This document shows, piece after piece, positions 53,742 through 62,899 of a DNA stretch of 64,000 nucleotides (position 1 is the stretch's first letter; each line of letters begins with the position of its first letter). Source of the stretch: CAYNRE01 sp964399535 (GTDB lineage Bacteria > Planctomycetota > Planctomycetia > Pirellulales > CAYNRE01); contig CAYNRE010000032.1 in the NCBI GenBank assembly GCA_964399535.1, forward strand, positions 310,001-374,000. Direction: 5' to 3'. The notes beneath the pieces were generated by a model. The model worked only from the letters and a program-made list of their open reading frames with translations. It searched no databases and was not told where the DNA came from. The translations under genes and the position numbers were made by a program.

Positions 53742-54938
53742 ATGAGCCTGATCCTGAATCCACCGCTGACCGCCTCCGAGGGCGCGCCACGAGCACCGCG
53801 GCAACCGACACTGAGGGGTCGGGCCCTGCACCTGATTAACGGCGAGCATTATGCCGGCGCCGAGCGGGTGCAAGATCTGCTGGCCCTGCGGCTCCCCGAA
53901 TCGGGCTACGAAGTGGGTCTGGTGGCACTGAAGCCCGGCAAGTTTGGCCAGGCGCGGCGCTGCTTGGAAACGCCCCTTGTCGAGCTGCCGATGCGGAGCC
54001 GCTTCGACCTGCGGCCCGTTCGGCAAATCGTCGAACTGGTGCGCCGCGACGGTTACTCGCTGATCCACAGCCACACGCCCCGCTCGGCCCTGTTGGCCTC
54101 GTGGGCGGCACGCTGGGCGGGGGTGCCCCACGTGGCGCATGTGCATTCGCCCGCCGCGCGCGACACGGCTCATCCTTGGCAAAACCGCCGCAACGCACTT
54201 TTGGAATGGTGGTGCCTGCGATCGGCGGCCCGGGTCGTGGCGGTCTCTCACAGCCTGGGAGATTACGTGGCTAGCCGGGGGGTCAGCGCCAGCCGCCTGA
54301 GCGTCATTCCCAACGGCGTTCCGCAGCTCGGCCCGCTCCCCTCGCGCCCGGCGCCCGCCGACCCCTGGGTCTTAGGCGTGGTGGCTTTGTTCCGGCCGCG
54401 CAAGGGGTTGGAGGTGTTGCTCGACGCCCTGGCCCATCTGCACCACTGGGGATTCCCCGTGCGGCTGCGGGCCATCGGCGGCTTTGAAACGCCCGCCTAC
54501 CAAGAGGCGATGTACCGCCGCGCGGCCGAGGCCGGGGTGGCCGATGCCATCGACTGGGTCGGCTTCACCAGCGACGTAAACGCCGAGCTGAGCGGGCTCG
54601 ACCTGATGGTGCTGCCCAGCCTGTTCGGCGAGGGACTTCCGATGGTCGTGCTCGAGGCCATGGCGGCCGGCGTGCCCGTCGTGGCCACGGCGGTCGAGGG
54701 GGTGCCCGAAGCCATTCGCGACGGACGCGACGGGCTGCTCGCCCGGCCTGGCGATGCCGAAGACCTGGCCGGCGCCATCCGTCGCGTGGTGAGTGGCCAA
54801 ACCTCCTGGGCCGCCCTCCGTTCAAGTGCCCATGCCCGGCAGGCAAGCGAATTCTCGGACCATGCCATGGCCGCCGGCCTGGCCGCCCTGTACGACGAAC
54901 TACTTGCCAGCGCGGGCACGAAGCGGGTGGGCCGATGA
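53742..54938 (+). CDS. GT4-family glycosyltransferase
   Basis: 398 residues. The GT-B fold is clear: LHLINGEHYAGAERVQDLLA, HTPRSALLASWAARWAGVPH, SVIPNGVPQLG, VVALFRPRKGLEVLLDALAH, and the sugar-nucleotide motif SLFGEGLPMVVLEAMAAGVP. It should add a sugar to the lipid-linked unit. ATG 53742 has GAGGGGG directly upstream; a TTG eight codons earlier is ignored. The stop overlaps the next ATG (ATGA at 54935-54938), which points to coupled translation with the WecG fusion. Confidence 0.9.
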   Translation: MSLILNPPLTASEGAPRAPRQPTLRGRALHLINGEHYAGAERVQDLLALRLPESGYEVGLVALKPGKFGQARRCLETPLVELPMRSRFDLRPVRQIVELVRRDGYSLIHSHTPRSALLASWAARWAGVPHVAHVHSPAARDTAHPWQNRRNALLEWWCLRSAARVVAVSHSLGDYVASRGVSASRLSVIPNGVPQLGPLPSRPAPADPWVLGVVALFRPRKGLEVLLDALAHLHHWGFPVRLRAIGGFETPAYQEAMYRRAAEAGVADAIDWVGFTSDVNAELSGLDLMVLPSLFGEGLPMVVLEAMAAGVPVVATAVEGVPEAIRDGRDGLLARPGDAEDLAGAIRRVVSGQTSWAALRSSAHARQASEFSDHAMAAGLAALYDELLASAGTKRVGR

Positions 54939-56410
54939 ACGGCCTGCCGCTCGCCGACTCGGTCGATGGCTGGTCGACCCCGCTGGTCACGCTGCCAAAG
55001 AGCGACCCTTCGCAAGGCGACCTGGTCGCTTCTGCGCACATCGATGCCGCGGGGGCGAATGCCGACGACGATTTGCCTGCTCGCCCAACACGACCGGCTA
55101 GGCGGCGAGAATCGCTGGCGGTGCGTGTCGCCCGGCGGGGCTTCGACCTGGCCGTGTCGCTAATCGTTCTAACGTTCGGATCGCCCTTGCTGCTGCTGGG
55201 GGCCCTGGCCCAGGCGACCGGTACCGTGGTGGTCGAGCGGCGCCCGGCCTGGGGCTGGCGACGCCGCCCGATGCCTCGCTGGGTCCCGGCGTCTGCGCCG
55301 CCGCCCTTGGCCGCCTGGCTGCTGCGCCGCGGCTACCCCCGGCTACTCACCTGGCAGCAAGTGTTCTTGGGTCGGCTCTCGGTCGTGGGGCCGCGTTGGA
55401 TTGGGCCCGACGAAGCCGATGCAGGGCTGTGCTCGCCCGGCGCCCGGCCGCGATTCCGGGTGAAACCCGGCCTGGTGGGGCTGGCTCACCTGCGGCGGCA
55501 GGCCAACATCGATTTCGCCCCGGAACTGGCCGACGACCTGGAGTATCTCGAGGGCCGGTCGCTGCGCGGCGACCTGGGCATTGCGCTCCGTTCGCTGTGG
55601 GCTGGCCTGTGGGGCAATCGCCGGCCCGCCGAGTCCGATTCAATCGAGCTACTGGGGTTTCACCTTTGGAATGTCGGTCTGTCGCACGCCGTCGCGGAGG
55701 CGGTTCGCGTGGCGGCCGGATCGGGTCCGGCTCAGCGGTGGGCCTTCTTGAATGCCGACTGCGTGAACCTGGCCGCCCGCGGAGCCGGCTATCGCGAGGC
55801 CTTGGTCACGGCCGATCGGCTCCTGGCCGACGGCATTGGCATGAAGCTGGCCGGCCAGGTCTTGGGCTCACCGGTGCGACAAAACCTGTGCGGCACCGAC
55901 CTCTTTCCAAGGCTCTGCGACGCCCTCCAGGGCCGCCCCCAGGGGCTTTTCCTGCTCGGTGCCCGGCCCGGCGTGGCCGAGGCGGTCGCCGCCTGGGTGG
56001 CCCGAACCTATCCCGCCGCCCAAGTCAAAGGTTATCACCACGGCTACTTTAGCGATGCCGAGTTGCCTGCCGTGCTGGAGTCGATTCGCAATTCGGGTGC
56101 CGAGATTCTGCTCGTCGCCTTTGGCGCGCCGCGCCAAGATTTGTGGATCGCCGAACACCTGCCAGCCACCGGGGTTCGCCTGGCGATGGGCGTGGGGGGC
56201 CTGTTGGATTTCTATTCCGGCCGAATTCCCCGCGCGCCCCAGTGGGTTCGCGAGCTGAGCCTGGAATGGGCCTATCGGCTGTATCAAGAGCCCGGCCGGC
56301 TCTGGCGGCGCTATGTGCTGGGAAATACCCGGTTCTTATTCCGGGTTGCACGAGCAGCCTGGGCTAGCAGGCGACGATCCTCGCAAACTCACACGACCGC
56401 CCGTTCCTAG
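54935..56410 (+). CDS. Fusion of a degenerate sugar-transferase-like domain with a WecG/TagA/CpsF glycosyltransferase
   Basis: 491 residues. Residues about 60-230 follow the initiating sugar transferase plan: RRGFDLAVSLIVLTFGSPL is the membrane entry, LGRLSVVGPRWIGPDE and RVKPGLVGLAHLRRQ are the later blocks. The catalytic KFRTM segment is missing, so this half is probably inactive. Residues about 235-475 are a full WecG/TagA domain: AFLNADCVNLAARGAGYREA, TADRLLADGIGMKLA (catalytic Asp), VAFGAPRQDLWIAEHLP and MGVGGLLDFYSG. It probably adds the second sugar, using the first half as a membrane anchor. A stand-alone sugar transferase gene lies two genes upstream. Confidence 0.85.
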   Translation: MNGLPLADSVDGWSTPLVTLPKSDPSQGDLVASAHIDAAGANADDDLPARPTRPARRRESLAVRVARRGFDLAVSLIVLTFGSPLLLLGALAQATGTVVVERRPAWGWRRRPMPRWVPASAPPPLAAWLLRRGYPRLLTWQQVFLGRLSVVGPRWIGPDEADAGLCSPGARPRFRVKPGLVGLAHLRRQANIDFAPELADDLEYLEGRSLRGDLGIALRSLWAGLWGNRRPAESDSIELLGFHLWNVGLSHAVAEAVRVAAGSGPAQRWAFLNADCVNLAARGAGYREALVTADRLLADGIGMKLAGQVLGSPVRQNLCGTDLFPRLCDALQGRPQGLFLLGARPGVAEAVAAWVARTYPAAQVKGYHHGYFSDAELPAVLESIRNSGAEILLVAFGAPRQDLWIAEHLPATGVRLAMGVGGLLDFYSGRIPRAPQWVRELSLEWAYRLYQEPGRLWRRYVLGNTRFLFRVARAAWASRRRSSQTHTTARS

Positions 56411-56559
56411 CCGCGGATTGCTTGCGGCAGTGACCCGCTGGCCCAGCCGGCCCCGGCACGCAGCCGACCAGGGGTCGAACTGCTGACTTGGGCGGCAGCT
56501 TGTTAGAATACGGACTCGCCGCTGGACCATCGCTCGCTTCGCTCAACCAGGACTCTCGC

Positions 56560-57801
56560 TTGCCTCTGCCGCGCGTCAACGCGATCTGCCTGGTGTTCGA
56601 CCACTGGCATGCCGGCCATCTGGGCTGCTACGGCAATGCCTGGCTCGGTACTCCGCAAATCGACCACTGGGCCGCCGCGAGCGGGCTGGCCGACCTGATG
56701 CTGGCCGAAAGCCTTTCGCTCGAGTCTACCTATCGCAGTTGGTTTACCGGAGCCCATCCGCTCGCCCCTCCCGCGCTCGAGTCGCGCTGGATCGGTCTGC
56801 CGCAACTGCTCCGCGAGGCCGGAGCCGACACCGTACTCTGGACGGATGAACCCAGCATCGCCGACCTGCCCTGGTCCGATTTCGCCGAGCGAATCGTGAT
56901 GCCCACCGGAGCCGCCCAAACCGGTGCCGATTTCGCCGACACCGCCCTGGCCCGTTGCCTGGCTCAAGTGGCCGACGATTGGAACCAGCTTCGCGAACCG
57001 TTCTTGGGTTGGATTCACTTGGGTAGCCTTGGACAGGTTTGGGACGCGCCGCTCGAACTGCGCCGGGGCCTGGTCGACGAAGACGAACCACTACCGCCCG
57101 ATGCTGTGGAAGTGCCTCAGTTGGTCTTGCCCGCCGAGGTCGATCCGGACTTCGTCTTGGGGTGGCGGCGGGCCTACGCCGGCCAAATCTTGTTGCTCGA
57201 CGCGGTGCTGGGCGGATTCTTCGACGCCTTGGCTCGTCAGCCCTGGTTCGACCGAACTTTGGTGTTGGTCATGGGGGCACGGGGATTCGCCCTGGGCGAG
57301 CACGGCTACCTCGGACCCGACCCAGCCGCGCCGTTCAACGAGTCGGTTCAAATACCTTGGTTGATCCGCTTGCCGGGAGGCGACGGCCTGGGCTGGCGCA
57401 GCGGATGCCTGCTCTCCCCTTGCGACGTGGCGGCCACTCTCGGCCAGTGGTGGTCGCTACCGGCCGAGAATCGAGCGCGATGGGGCAAGAACCTGTTGCC
57501 GTTGGCCCACGACCTGAACTTCGAGCCCCGTGATCGGCTGCTCACGACCACCCCGAATTGGCTCGCGGTGCGCACCGCGAGCTGGGCGGGCTGGTTTCCG
57601 CGCGGCGAACATGGAGCCGCCGGGCCGCGATTGTTTGCCAAACCTGACGACCGCTGGGAAACCAACGAGGTGGCCAACCGCTGTCCGGAAATCGTGGCCG
57701 AACTGGCCCTAGTGGCCGACCGCCTGGTCGAGGCGGCTCAAGCCGACGACCCCGAGCAACTCAGTCCCTTGCCGGCCGAGCTGGGAGAAATCTGGCGCTA
57801 G
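56560..57801 (+). CDS. Sulfatase-fold protein without catalytic residues (pseudo-sulfatase)
   Basis: About 413 residues. The alkaline phosphatase/sulfatase fold is suggested by NAICLVFDHWHAGHLGCYGN, FLGWIHLGSLGQVWDAP and LVMGARGFALGEHGYLGPDP. Active sulfatases have a DD metal pair early, a C/S-x-P-x-R nucleophile motif and a DHG motif. Here the first pair is FD, the nucleophile region reads LESTYRSWFTG without Cys/Ser-Pro, and DHG is ARG. It probably lacks sulfatase activity and may bind polysaccharide. The TTG at 56560 has AGGA seven bases upstream and is chosen over an upstream TTG at 56488; the start remains uncertain. Confidence 0.7.
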   Translation: MPLPRVNAICLVFDHWHAGHLGCYGNAWLGTPQIDHWAAASGLADLMLAESLSLESTYRSWFTGAHPLAPPALESRWIGLPQLLREAGADTVLWTDEPSIADLPWSDFAERIVMPTGAAQTGADFADTALARCLAQVADDWNQLREPFLGWIHLGSLGQVWDAPLELRRGLVDEDEPLPPDAVEVPQLVLPAEVDPDFVLGWRRAYAGQILLLDAVLGGFFDALARQPWFDRTLVLVMGARGFALGEHGYLGPDPAAPFNESVQIPWLIRLPGGDGLGWRSGCLLSPCDVAATLGQWWSLPAENRARWGKNLLPLAHDLNFEPRDRLLTTTPNWLAVRTASWAGWFPRGEHGAAGPRLFAKPDDRWETNEVANRCPEIVAELALVADRLVEAAQADDPEQLSPLPAELGEIWR

Positions 57802-57932
57802 TCGCCCCAGATACCCGAGTTGAACACGAGCCGAGCTTCCGGGCTTTCGCACTTTGCCCAACTTGGCTGCCGGCGCAAGCGCGCCAAGAAGTCTCGAGCG
57901 TTTCGGGGTAGTGGCCCCTTGGCAGCGATGCC

Positions 57933-57938
57933 TATAAT
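57933..57938 (+). promoter_or_regulatory. Perfect -10 hexamer before the large glycosidase gene
   Basis: TATAAT is rare in sequence this GC-rich and lies 58 bases before the ATG at 57997. No good -35 is found at 17 bases, although TTGGCA at 57919 is close by. It may mark a promoter independent of the exopolysaccharide operon. Confidence 0.3.
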
Positions 57939-57996
57939 CCCCGGCCCGTTTGACCTATCTCGTTCGTAGTTCTGAACTTTTGACACTTGCGACGGC

Positions 57997-60900
57997 ATGA
58001 TCGGACAAGGACGTCCGAACCTGGACGGACCCGCCGCGTGGGCAACCGCCGCGCGGTGGATTCCGGCACTTCTGCTGATAGCGCCGATGCTTTCCCCGGC
58101 GCGCGCCGCGGAGGTCGCCGACCCGGTGGCGCTGCGCCTATTGGTAACTTGGAATGCGCAGCGCCCCCGCGCCTGGCAAGGCACGCTCGAGCTCGACGAG
58201 GGTCAGCTCGATGACTTGGGTTTTGTCGGCCCCAGCCCTACGGCGCAGGCCGAAGTCTGGATCGACGGTCGGCAAGCCGTCATCGAGCAGACCGAGGCCC
58301 AAACCTCGGGCGGATTCTGGGTCACGGTTACCGGTCCGCGCACGGCCCAACTCACCCTCCGCCTGGCCGGCCTGGATTCCGGAAGCGAACCAAGCTCGGT
58401 GGATTTGGAACGGTTGGAATCGGGTTCCTGGCAGACTCCCTGCGCCCAAGGAGGCCGGATCGAAATTCGACGCGCCTCGGGCGATTGGCTCCAGGTGACC
58501 TTGCCCCGGCCCGGGCTGGTTTACCAAACGGGCGAGAAGCTGGACCTTTCGGTTCAGCCGTCTCGGAGTTGGTCTGGGGGCGAACAGCGCTTGCGCATCG
58601 TAGCGGAACTGCGCGGCCCGGGTTCGCAGCGCGCCCGCTGGAGCGAAGCTCGCGAGCTGCCGCTCGACCCCGCCGCGGGGTACGGACCGGCGGAACTAAG
58701 TGTGCCGCTTCCCAGGGACGAGGGTGTGTACGAGTTGACGATCGCCGCCCAGGTCCGCCGGCTGGCCCGCCGCCAAAACCTGGCCGAGCGTAAACTGTCG
58801 ATCGTGGTCGTCGACCCGCGGCGCCCAAGTCTTGAGCGCACAATCGACGAAGTGGACCGCGTCATCGAGATCGACCCGGCCAGCCCCCAGCTTTGGGACC
58901 GGGTGGCCCATCTGCCGCTAAGGCCCGGCCGTCGGCGCTTGCCCACGGGAGGCGGAGCGACCCGGGTGAACAAGCAAGACGGCCAGACGATCGTCGAGAT
59001 CGATCCGGGCGATTCGAGCGGGGCTGCCTGGGAGGCCTATCCCCTCAGCGTGGACGGCCCGGGCCGGCCGCATTTGGTGGAGGTGGAATTGCCCGACGCC
59101 TCCGCGCGGGATCTGGTGATGGCAGTGGTCGAGCCGGCAGCCGATCCGGCGGGGTTGGCCATCTTAATCGGGCATTCCAGCGCTCGGGCCGCGACCGAAC
59201 CGGGCACGCCGCCGGCGGGGCGACTCGAGTTCTGGCCCCGCACCAAGTCGCCGCTTTTGGTTCTGGCCAACACCGATCCCGAACGGCCCGCGCGGATCGG
59301 CAAGATTCGTCTCCGCCCAGGGGCCGCCCCGGCCATCGCCGCACCGACCCCGCCGATCGGCGGACACGCCCATCGCCGATTGCTGGCCTACTTCGACCAG
59401 GCCGACGTTTGGGCCCGATTGGCCGGCGGCGCCACCGGAGATTCGCCTCGGCTCGATTGGCAATCGGCGCTCGATGGCGGGCGCCGCTGGATGATTTACT
59501 TCCGCCAGGCCGGTTACGACGGGGCCGTAATACCCGTGGCCAGTGAAGGTGGGGTGCTGTACCCCAGCCAGGTGCTCGGCTCCTCGACGCGCTGGGACGA
59601 CGAATCGCTACGAGCCGAGCCAAGCGACCCCGCTCCCAAGGACACGCTCGAGCTGTTGCTTCGATTGGCGGACCGCGAAGGCGTAACGCTGGTTCCCGCG
59701 CTCGATTTCGCGTTTCCGCTGGCCCAGCTCGAGTCGCTGCGCCGCGCGGAGAACAGCGCGGAAACAGGGCTCGAGCCGGTCGGCCCCGACGGAGCTACCT
59801 GGCGACGGCGATTCCCGCCCCGCGATGGCCGCTCGGTGTATTACAACCCCCTCGATCCGCGAGTCCAGGAGGTGATGTTGGCCGCGCTTGCCGAATTGGT
59901 GGAGCGCTGCGCCGGCCACGCCTCGTTCGGGGGCTGCGCCCTGCGGCTCTCGGGCCATGGGTTCGCCCAACTGCCGCCGGCCAACTGGTGCCTGGACGAC
60001 GCCACGATTGCCCGGTTCGAGGCGGCGACCGGACTATCGCTGGGAGCGGGCGACGACGATCCGGCCCGGTTCCACGAGCGGGCCGCCCGGGTCGAAGGTG
60101 ATTTACGCCCTGCCTGGCAGGCCTGGCGTGCGGCGGAGCTCGAGGCGTTTCATCGGCGGATGGGCGACCTGGTCCGGCACGCCGGCGGCCAGCAGCAGTT
60201 TTGGCTCGTGGGCCACGACCTGCTCGATAGCCCGCCGCTCGAGCGGCTGCTCACCCCGGCACTTCCCCGCAAACACACCACCGAGAACGTGCTTCGCCAA
60301 ATCGGCTTCGACCCGCTCGAATTTCAGGCTCAGCGAAGCCCCCAGCTGGCCCGACTTTGGCAATCCACCATCGGTCTTCCGCTGGAGCGCGCCGCGGTAG
60401 GCATTCAAGTCGGGCAGCTCACGGGCTGGGACCGCCTGAGCCGGGAATCGGAAAACCCGACGGCGCTGTTGGCGCGGCTTCCCCGCTCGGTGGAGCTGGC
60501 CCAGTGGAGCCTTTCGACGGATCGAGCCGACGCAACGGGCACGCTGCGGTGCGAGCCCTGGCCGCTGGGGGCCGAGGCGCGGCGGCCCTTGGTTCATGCC
60601 CTGGCCGCGAGCGACGTCCATACCGCGTTCGATGGCCTTCGGCTCGCGCCGGCGCTGCCCGACCGCGAGCTAGCCGACGTGATCGCCGCTTACCGCGGCT
60701 TGCCCGCCGTGCCCTTCCGCGACCTGGAAGATGCCCCCCAGCCGCTGGTGGTGCGCACCGCCACGCAGCACGGCGCCACCTGGTGCTACCTGGCCAACGA
60801 CTCGCCCTGGCCGCTCGAGGTACTTCTGCCCGTGGCCTTTCCCCCGGGAAGCCAGGTCCGCAGCCTGGCCGCGGAGCGCGATTGGAAGCTGCCGCAACCG

Positions 60901-61824
60901 CTGGCGTCGGGTACCTGGCAAATCTCGCTCCGCCCCTACGACCTGGTGGCGCTCGAGTTTTCCGACGGCCGGGTGCGGTTCGGCCCTCCGAAATTCGAGC
61001 TGCCCAGCGATGCTACCGCGGCGCTCGAGCAGCGGGTGAAGGAACTCGGGCAGCGCGCCAACCAGCTCGAAGCGACTCCGCCCGAGGATCTGGGTTTCAA
61101 CGGCGGATTCGAGCTCCCCTGGTCGCCGGAAGACGCGGCACCCGGTTGGAAGTTAAGCGGCGGATCCGAGGTCCAGTGGCGCCTGGAAACCGAACAGGCG
61201 CACGGCGGCCAACAGGCCCTGTCGGTCGCCAGCCGGGCGCCGCGCGCGGCCCTGGTTAGCCAGCCGCTGGAATTGCCGCCGACCGGCCGCTGCTCGGTAT
61301 TGGTCTGGCTGCGCTGCCCACAGCCCGACCTGCAACCCACCCTGCGAATCGCGCTCACCGCGCAGCTCGGCGGAGGCCAGAACTACTACCGCTACGCCAC
61401 GATCGGCTCGGGCGGGCGGCATGCCCTGAGCAGCCAGTGGGAACCTTTCCGGTTTCACGTCGACAATCTGCCGCTGACCGGGCTGAAGCAGCCGCGCATT
61501 CAAGTGGAAATGCTCGGGCCGGGCGAGTTCTGGATCGACGACGTGCAGTTTTCCCCGCTTTACTTCAGCGAGGCCGAGCAACGGGCACTGCAACTGGAGA
61601 TCTTCGGCGCATACAACGACTTGCAGAAAGGGCTTTGGGCCGATTGCCAGCGAGCGCTCGACGGCTATTGGCCGCGGATGCTCGAGCAGTACGTGCCGCT
61701 CTCACCGGAGCGCCTGGCCCGGCAACCCCAGAACCCTCTCGCGGCGCCGCCGCCGCCCGCGCCCGACGACAAGCCCTGGAGCTTGCTCGAAGGCATGCGG
61801 AAGTGGATCCCGAAGATCTACTGA
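57997..61824 (+). CDS. Very large exported family-10-like glycosidase with C-terminal CBM-like domain
   Basis: 1275 residues. A signal peptide ends near PARAAEV. Residues about 460-720 resemble the GHL10/YngK family: MIYFRQAGYDGAVIPVASEG, VLYPSQVLGSS and GRSVYYNPLDPRVQEVMLAA. The acidic catalytic pair was not located with certainty. Residues about 1030-1190 (FNGGFELPWSPEDAAPGWKL) look like a CBM4/9-type carbohydrate-binding domain. The first 400 residues are beta-rich and unknown. It is the last plus-strand gene of the exopolysaccharide locus and could trim or degrade the polymer. No strong ribosome site precedes the ATG. Confidence 0.6.
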   Translation: MIGQGRPNLDGPAAWATAARWIPALLLIAPMLSPARAAEVADPVALRLLVTWNAQRPRAWQGTLELDEGQLDDLGFVGPSPTAQAEVWIDGRQAVIEQTEAQTSGGFWVTVTGPRTAQLTLRLAGLDSGSEPSSVDLERLESGSWQTPCAQGGRIEIRRASGDWLQVTLPRPGLVYQTGEKLDLSVQPSRSWSGGEQRLRIVAELRGPGSQRARWSEARELPLDPAAGYGPAELSVPLPRDEGVYELTIAAQVRRLARRQNLAERKLSIVVVDPRRPSLERTIDEVDRVIEIDPASPQLWDRVAHLPLRPGRRRLPTGGGATRVNKQDGQTIVEIDPGDSSGAAWEAYPLSVDGPGRPHLVEVELPDASARDLVMAVVEPAADPAGLAILIGHSSARAATEPGTPPAGRLEFWPRTKSPLLVLANTDPERPARIGKIRLRPGAAPAIAAPTPPIGGHAHRRLLAYFDQADVWARLAGGATGDSPRLDWQSALDGGRRWMIYFRQAGYDGAVIPVASEGGVLYPSQVLGSSTRWDDESLRAEPSDPAPKDTLELLLRLADREGVTLVPALDFAFPLAQLESLRRAENSAETGLEPVGPDGATWRRRFPPRDGRSVYYNPLDPRVQEVMLAALAELVERCAGHASFGGCALRLSGHGFAQLPPANWCLDDATIARFEAATGLSLGAGDDDPARFHERAARVEGDLRPAWQAWRAAELEAFHRRMGDLVRHAGGQQQFWLVGHDLLDSPPLERLLTPALPRKHTTENVLRQIGFDPLEFQAQRSPQLARLWQSTIGLPLERAAVGIQVGQLTGWDRLSRESENPTALLARLPRSVELAQWSLSTDRADATGTLRCEPWPLGAEARRPLVHALAASDVHTAFDGLRLAPALPDRELADVIAAYRGLPAVPFRDLEDAPQPLVVRTATQHGATWCYLANDSPWPLEVLLPVAFPPGSQVRSLAAERDWKLPQPLASGTWQISLRPYDLVALEFSDGRVRFGPPKFELPSDATAALEQRVKELGQRANQLEATPPEDLGFNGGFELPWSPEDAAPGWKLSGGSEVQWRLETEQAHGGQQALSVASRAPRAALVSQPLELPPTGRCSVLVWLRCPQPDLQPTLRIALTAQLGGGQNYYRYATIGSGGRHALSSQWEPFRFHVDNLPLTGLKQPRIQVEMLGPGEFWIDDVQFSPLYFSEAEQRALQLEIFGAYNDLQKGLWADCQRALDGYWPRMLEQYVPLSPERLARQPQNPLAAPPPPAPDDKPWSLLEGMRKWIPKIY

Positions 61825-61840
61825 TCCGCGTCGACGCGAT

Positions 61841-61871
61841 GGGCGAACTCACCCCGCGCGGGAGCTCGCCC
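61841..61871. terminator. Bidirectional hairpin between the glycosidase and HIT genes
   Basis: GGGCGA (61841-61846) pairs with TCGCCC (61866-61871) around an inner CCCGCGCGGG palindrome. It occupies most of the 50-base gap between convergent genes, where a shared terminator is expected. No T-run is present. Confidence 0.45.
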
Positions 61872-61874
61872 GGT

Positions 61875-62219
61875 TTAGCCCGGCGGCCAGCTCAGCTCGC
61901 GTCCGCCGAGCACGTGAAAGTGCAAGTGGTCCACCGATTGCCCCGCGTCGGGTCCGCAATTGGCCACGAGCCGATAGCCCGATTCCAGCCCTGCATCGGC
62001 TGCCAGGCGGCGGCACACCAGCACCAGATGACCCACCAGCGACCGGTCGTCGTCGCTCAGCTCGGCCAGGCTGGCCACCTCTTTCTTGGGAATGACCAGC
62101 AGGTGCTTGGGAGCGGCCGGGTTGATGTCGCGAAAGGCCAGGCACAGATCATCTTCATAGACAATGTCGGCGGGCAGCTCGCGGTCGATAATCCGTTTGA
62201 AAACCGTCTTGGGGGTCAT
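61875..62219 (-). CDS. HIT-family protein (HINT/PKCI-like nucleotide hydrolase)
   Basis: 114 residues, the normal size for bacterial HinT. DHLHFHVLGGREL near the C-terminus carries the His triad and is specific to the HINT branch; YEDDLCLAFRDINPAAPKHL is the N-terminal nucleotide-site region. These enzymes hydrolyse AMP-lysine-type phosphoramidates. ATG 62219 is used; a GTG three codons upstream is possible. It is adjacent to the Trm112-like gene on the same strand, 95 bases away. Confidence 0.93.
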   Translation of the reverse strand: MTPKTVFKRIIDRELPADIVYEDDLCLAFRDINPAAPKHLLVIPKKEVASLAELSDDDRSLVGHLVLVCRRLAADAGLESGYRLVANCGPDAGQSVDHLHFHVLGGRELSWPPG

Positions 62220-62314
62220 AAGGTCCACTCGAATGCTTGACGTATTTGATGGCCAATTCCCCGAGCCCTGACTTGGTCCCGACGATCCCAGCCCGGTTCA
62301 AGCGGCGCGCCGGC

Positions 62315-62584
62315 CTAGCCCGCGGCGGAGTCGAGCTGAGCCAACTCGATCGACTGATCGACCAACATGACCGGTATTCCGTCGAGTACCGGGTAGGCCA
62401 GCGCTTGATCTTCTCGAACCAGGACCCCATCGAGCGGTTGTTCCACCGGCCGCCCGCAGTGGTACTTCAACCGCCCCGCGGTGACCGCCCGGTTGATTCG
62501 GGTCAACAATTCGGCGGTGCCCTCGCTCAACCGCTGTTGGCTTTGGGGACACACCAGCAGGGTCAGCAGCTCCGAGCTAATCAC
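62315..62584 (-). CDS. Trm112-family zinc-ribbon-like small protein
   Basis: 89 residues starting with GTG at 62584, preceded by AAAGGAA. Trm112 proteins are small zinc-ribbon partners of methyltransferases. Here ISSELLTLLVCPQSQQRLSE and AYPVLDGIPVMLVDQS match the family ends, but only two cysteines (Cys12, Cys43) are present, so zinc binding may be lost. A longer frame extends to 62911 but lacks similarity. Co-directional with the HIT gene; no methyltransferase gene is adjacent. Confidence 0.78.
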   Translation of the reverse strand: MISSELLTLLVCPQSQQRLSEGTAELLTRINRAVTAGRLKYHCGRPVEQPLDGVLVREDQALAYPVLDGIPVMLVDQSIELAQLDSAAG

Positions 62585-62899
62585 GCAGATTTCCTTTCGA
62601 TCGCATAAAGCCGAAGCGCTTCGCGAAGGGGGCGGTCTTGCGCAGCCACCTTGAATTGACGAAATGCCCCGGGTTACCCGAATTGTTTTCGACAAGCCGC
62701 CCAAATCGCCCAGCCGAGACGCTGTCGGCCTTGCGCAAGGCAGATTTTCGCCTTGCCGACCGGGAACTGGCAAGCCCGGCACGTTGCGTTTGCCGATAAT
62801 AGGACCGGAAAAACTGCTTCTTTCGCACCGCTGGGCCGGGGGTTTCCGGCCAAACGCGTCGTTATGGTTCACGCACGGGCACAGGATCACGTCGGTTCC
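62585..62899. other. Divergent spacer between the Trm112-like gene and the Pro/Ala-rich exported protein gene
   Basis: 315 bases expected to hold both promoters. A GATAAT string near 62793 is the best -10-like match, without a good -35. No repeat or RNA gene was seen. Confidence 0.4.

Noticed and set aside
57980..57985. TTGACA consensus -35 near the large glycosidase gene
   Set aside because: It lies only 11 bases before the start codon, leaving no room for a -10 element.
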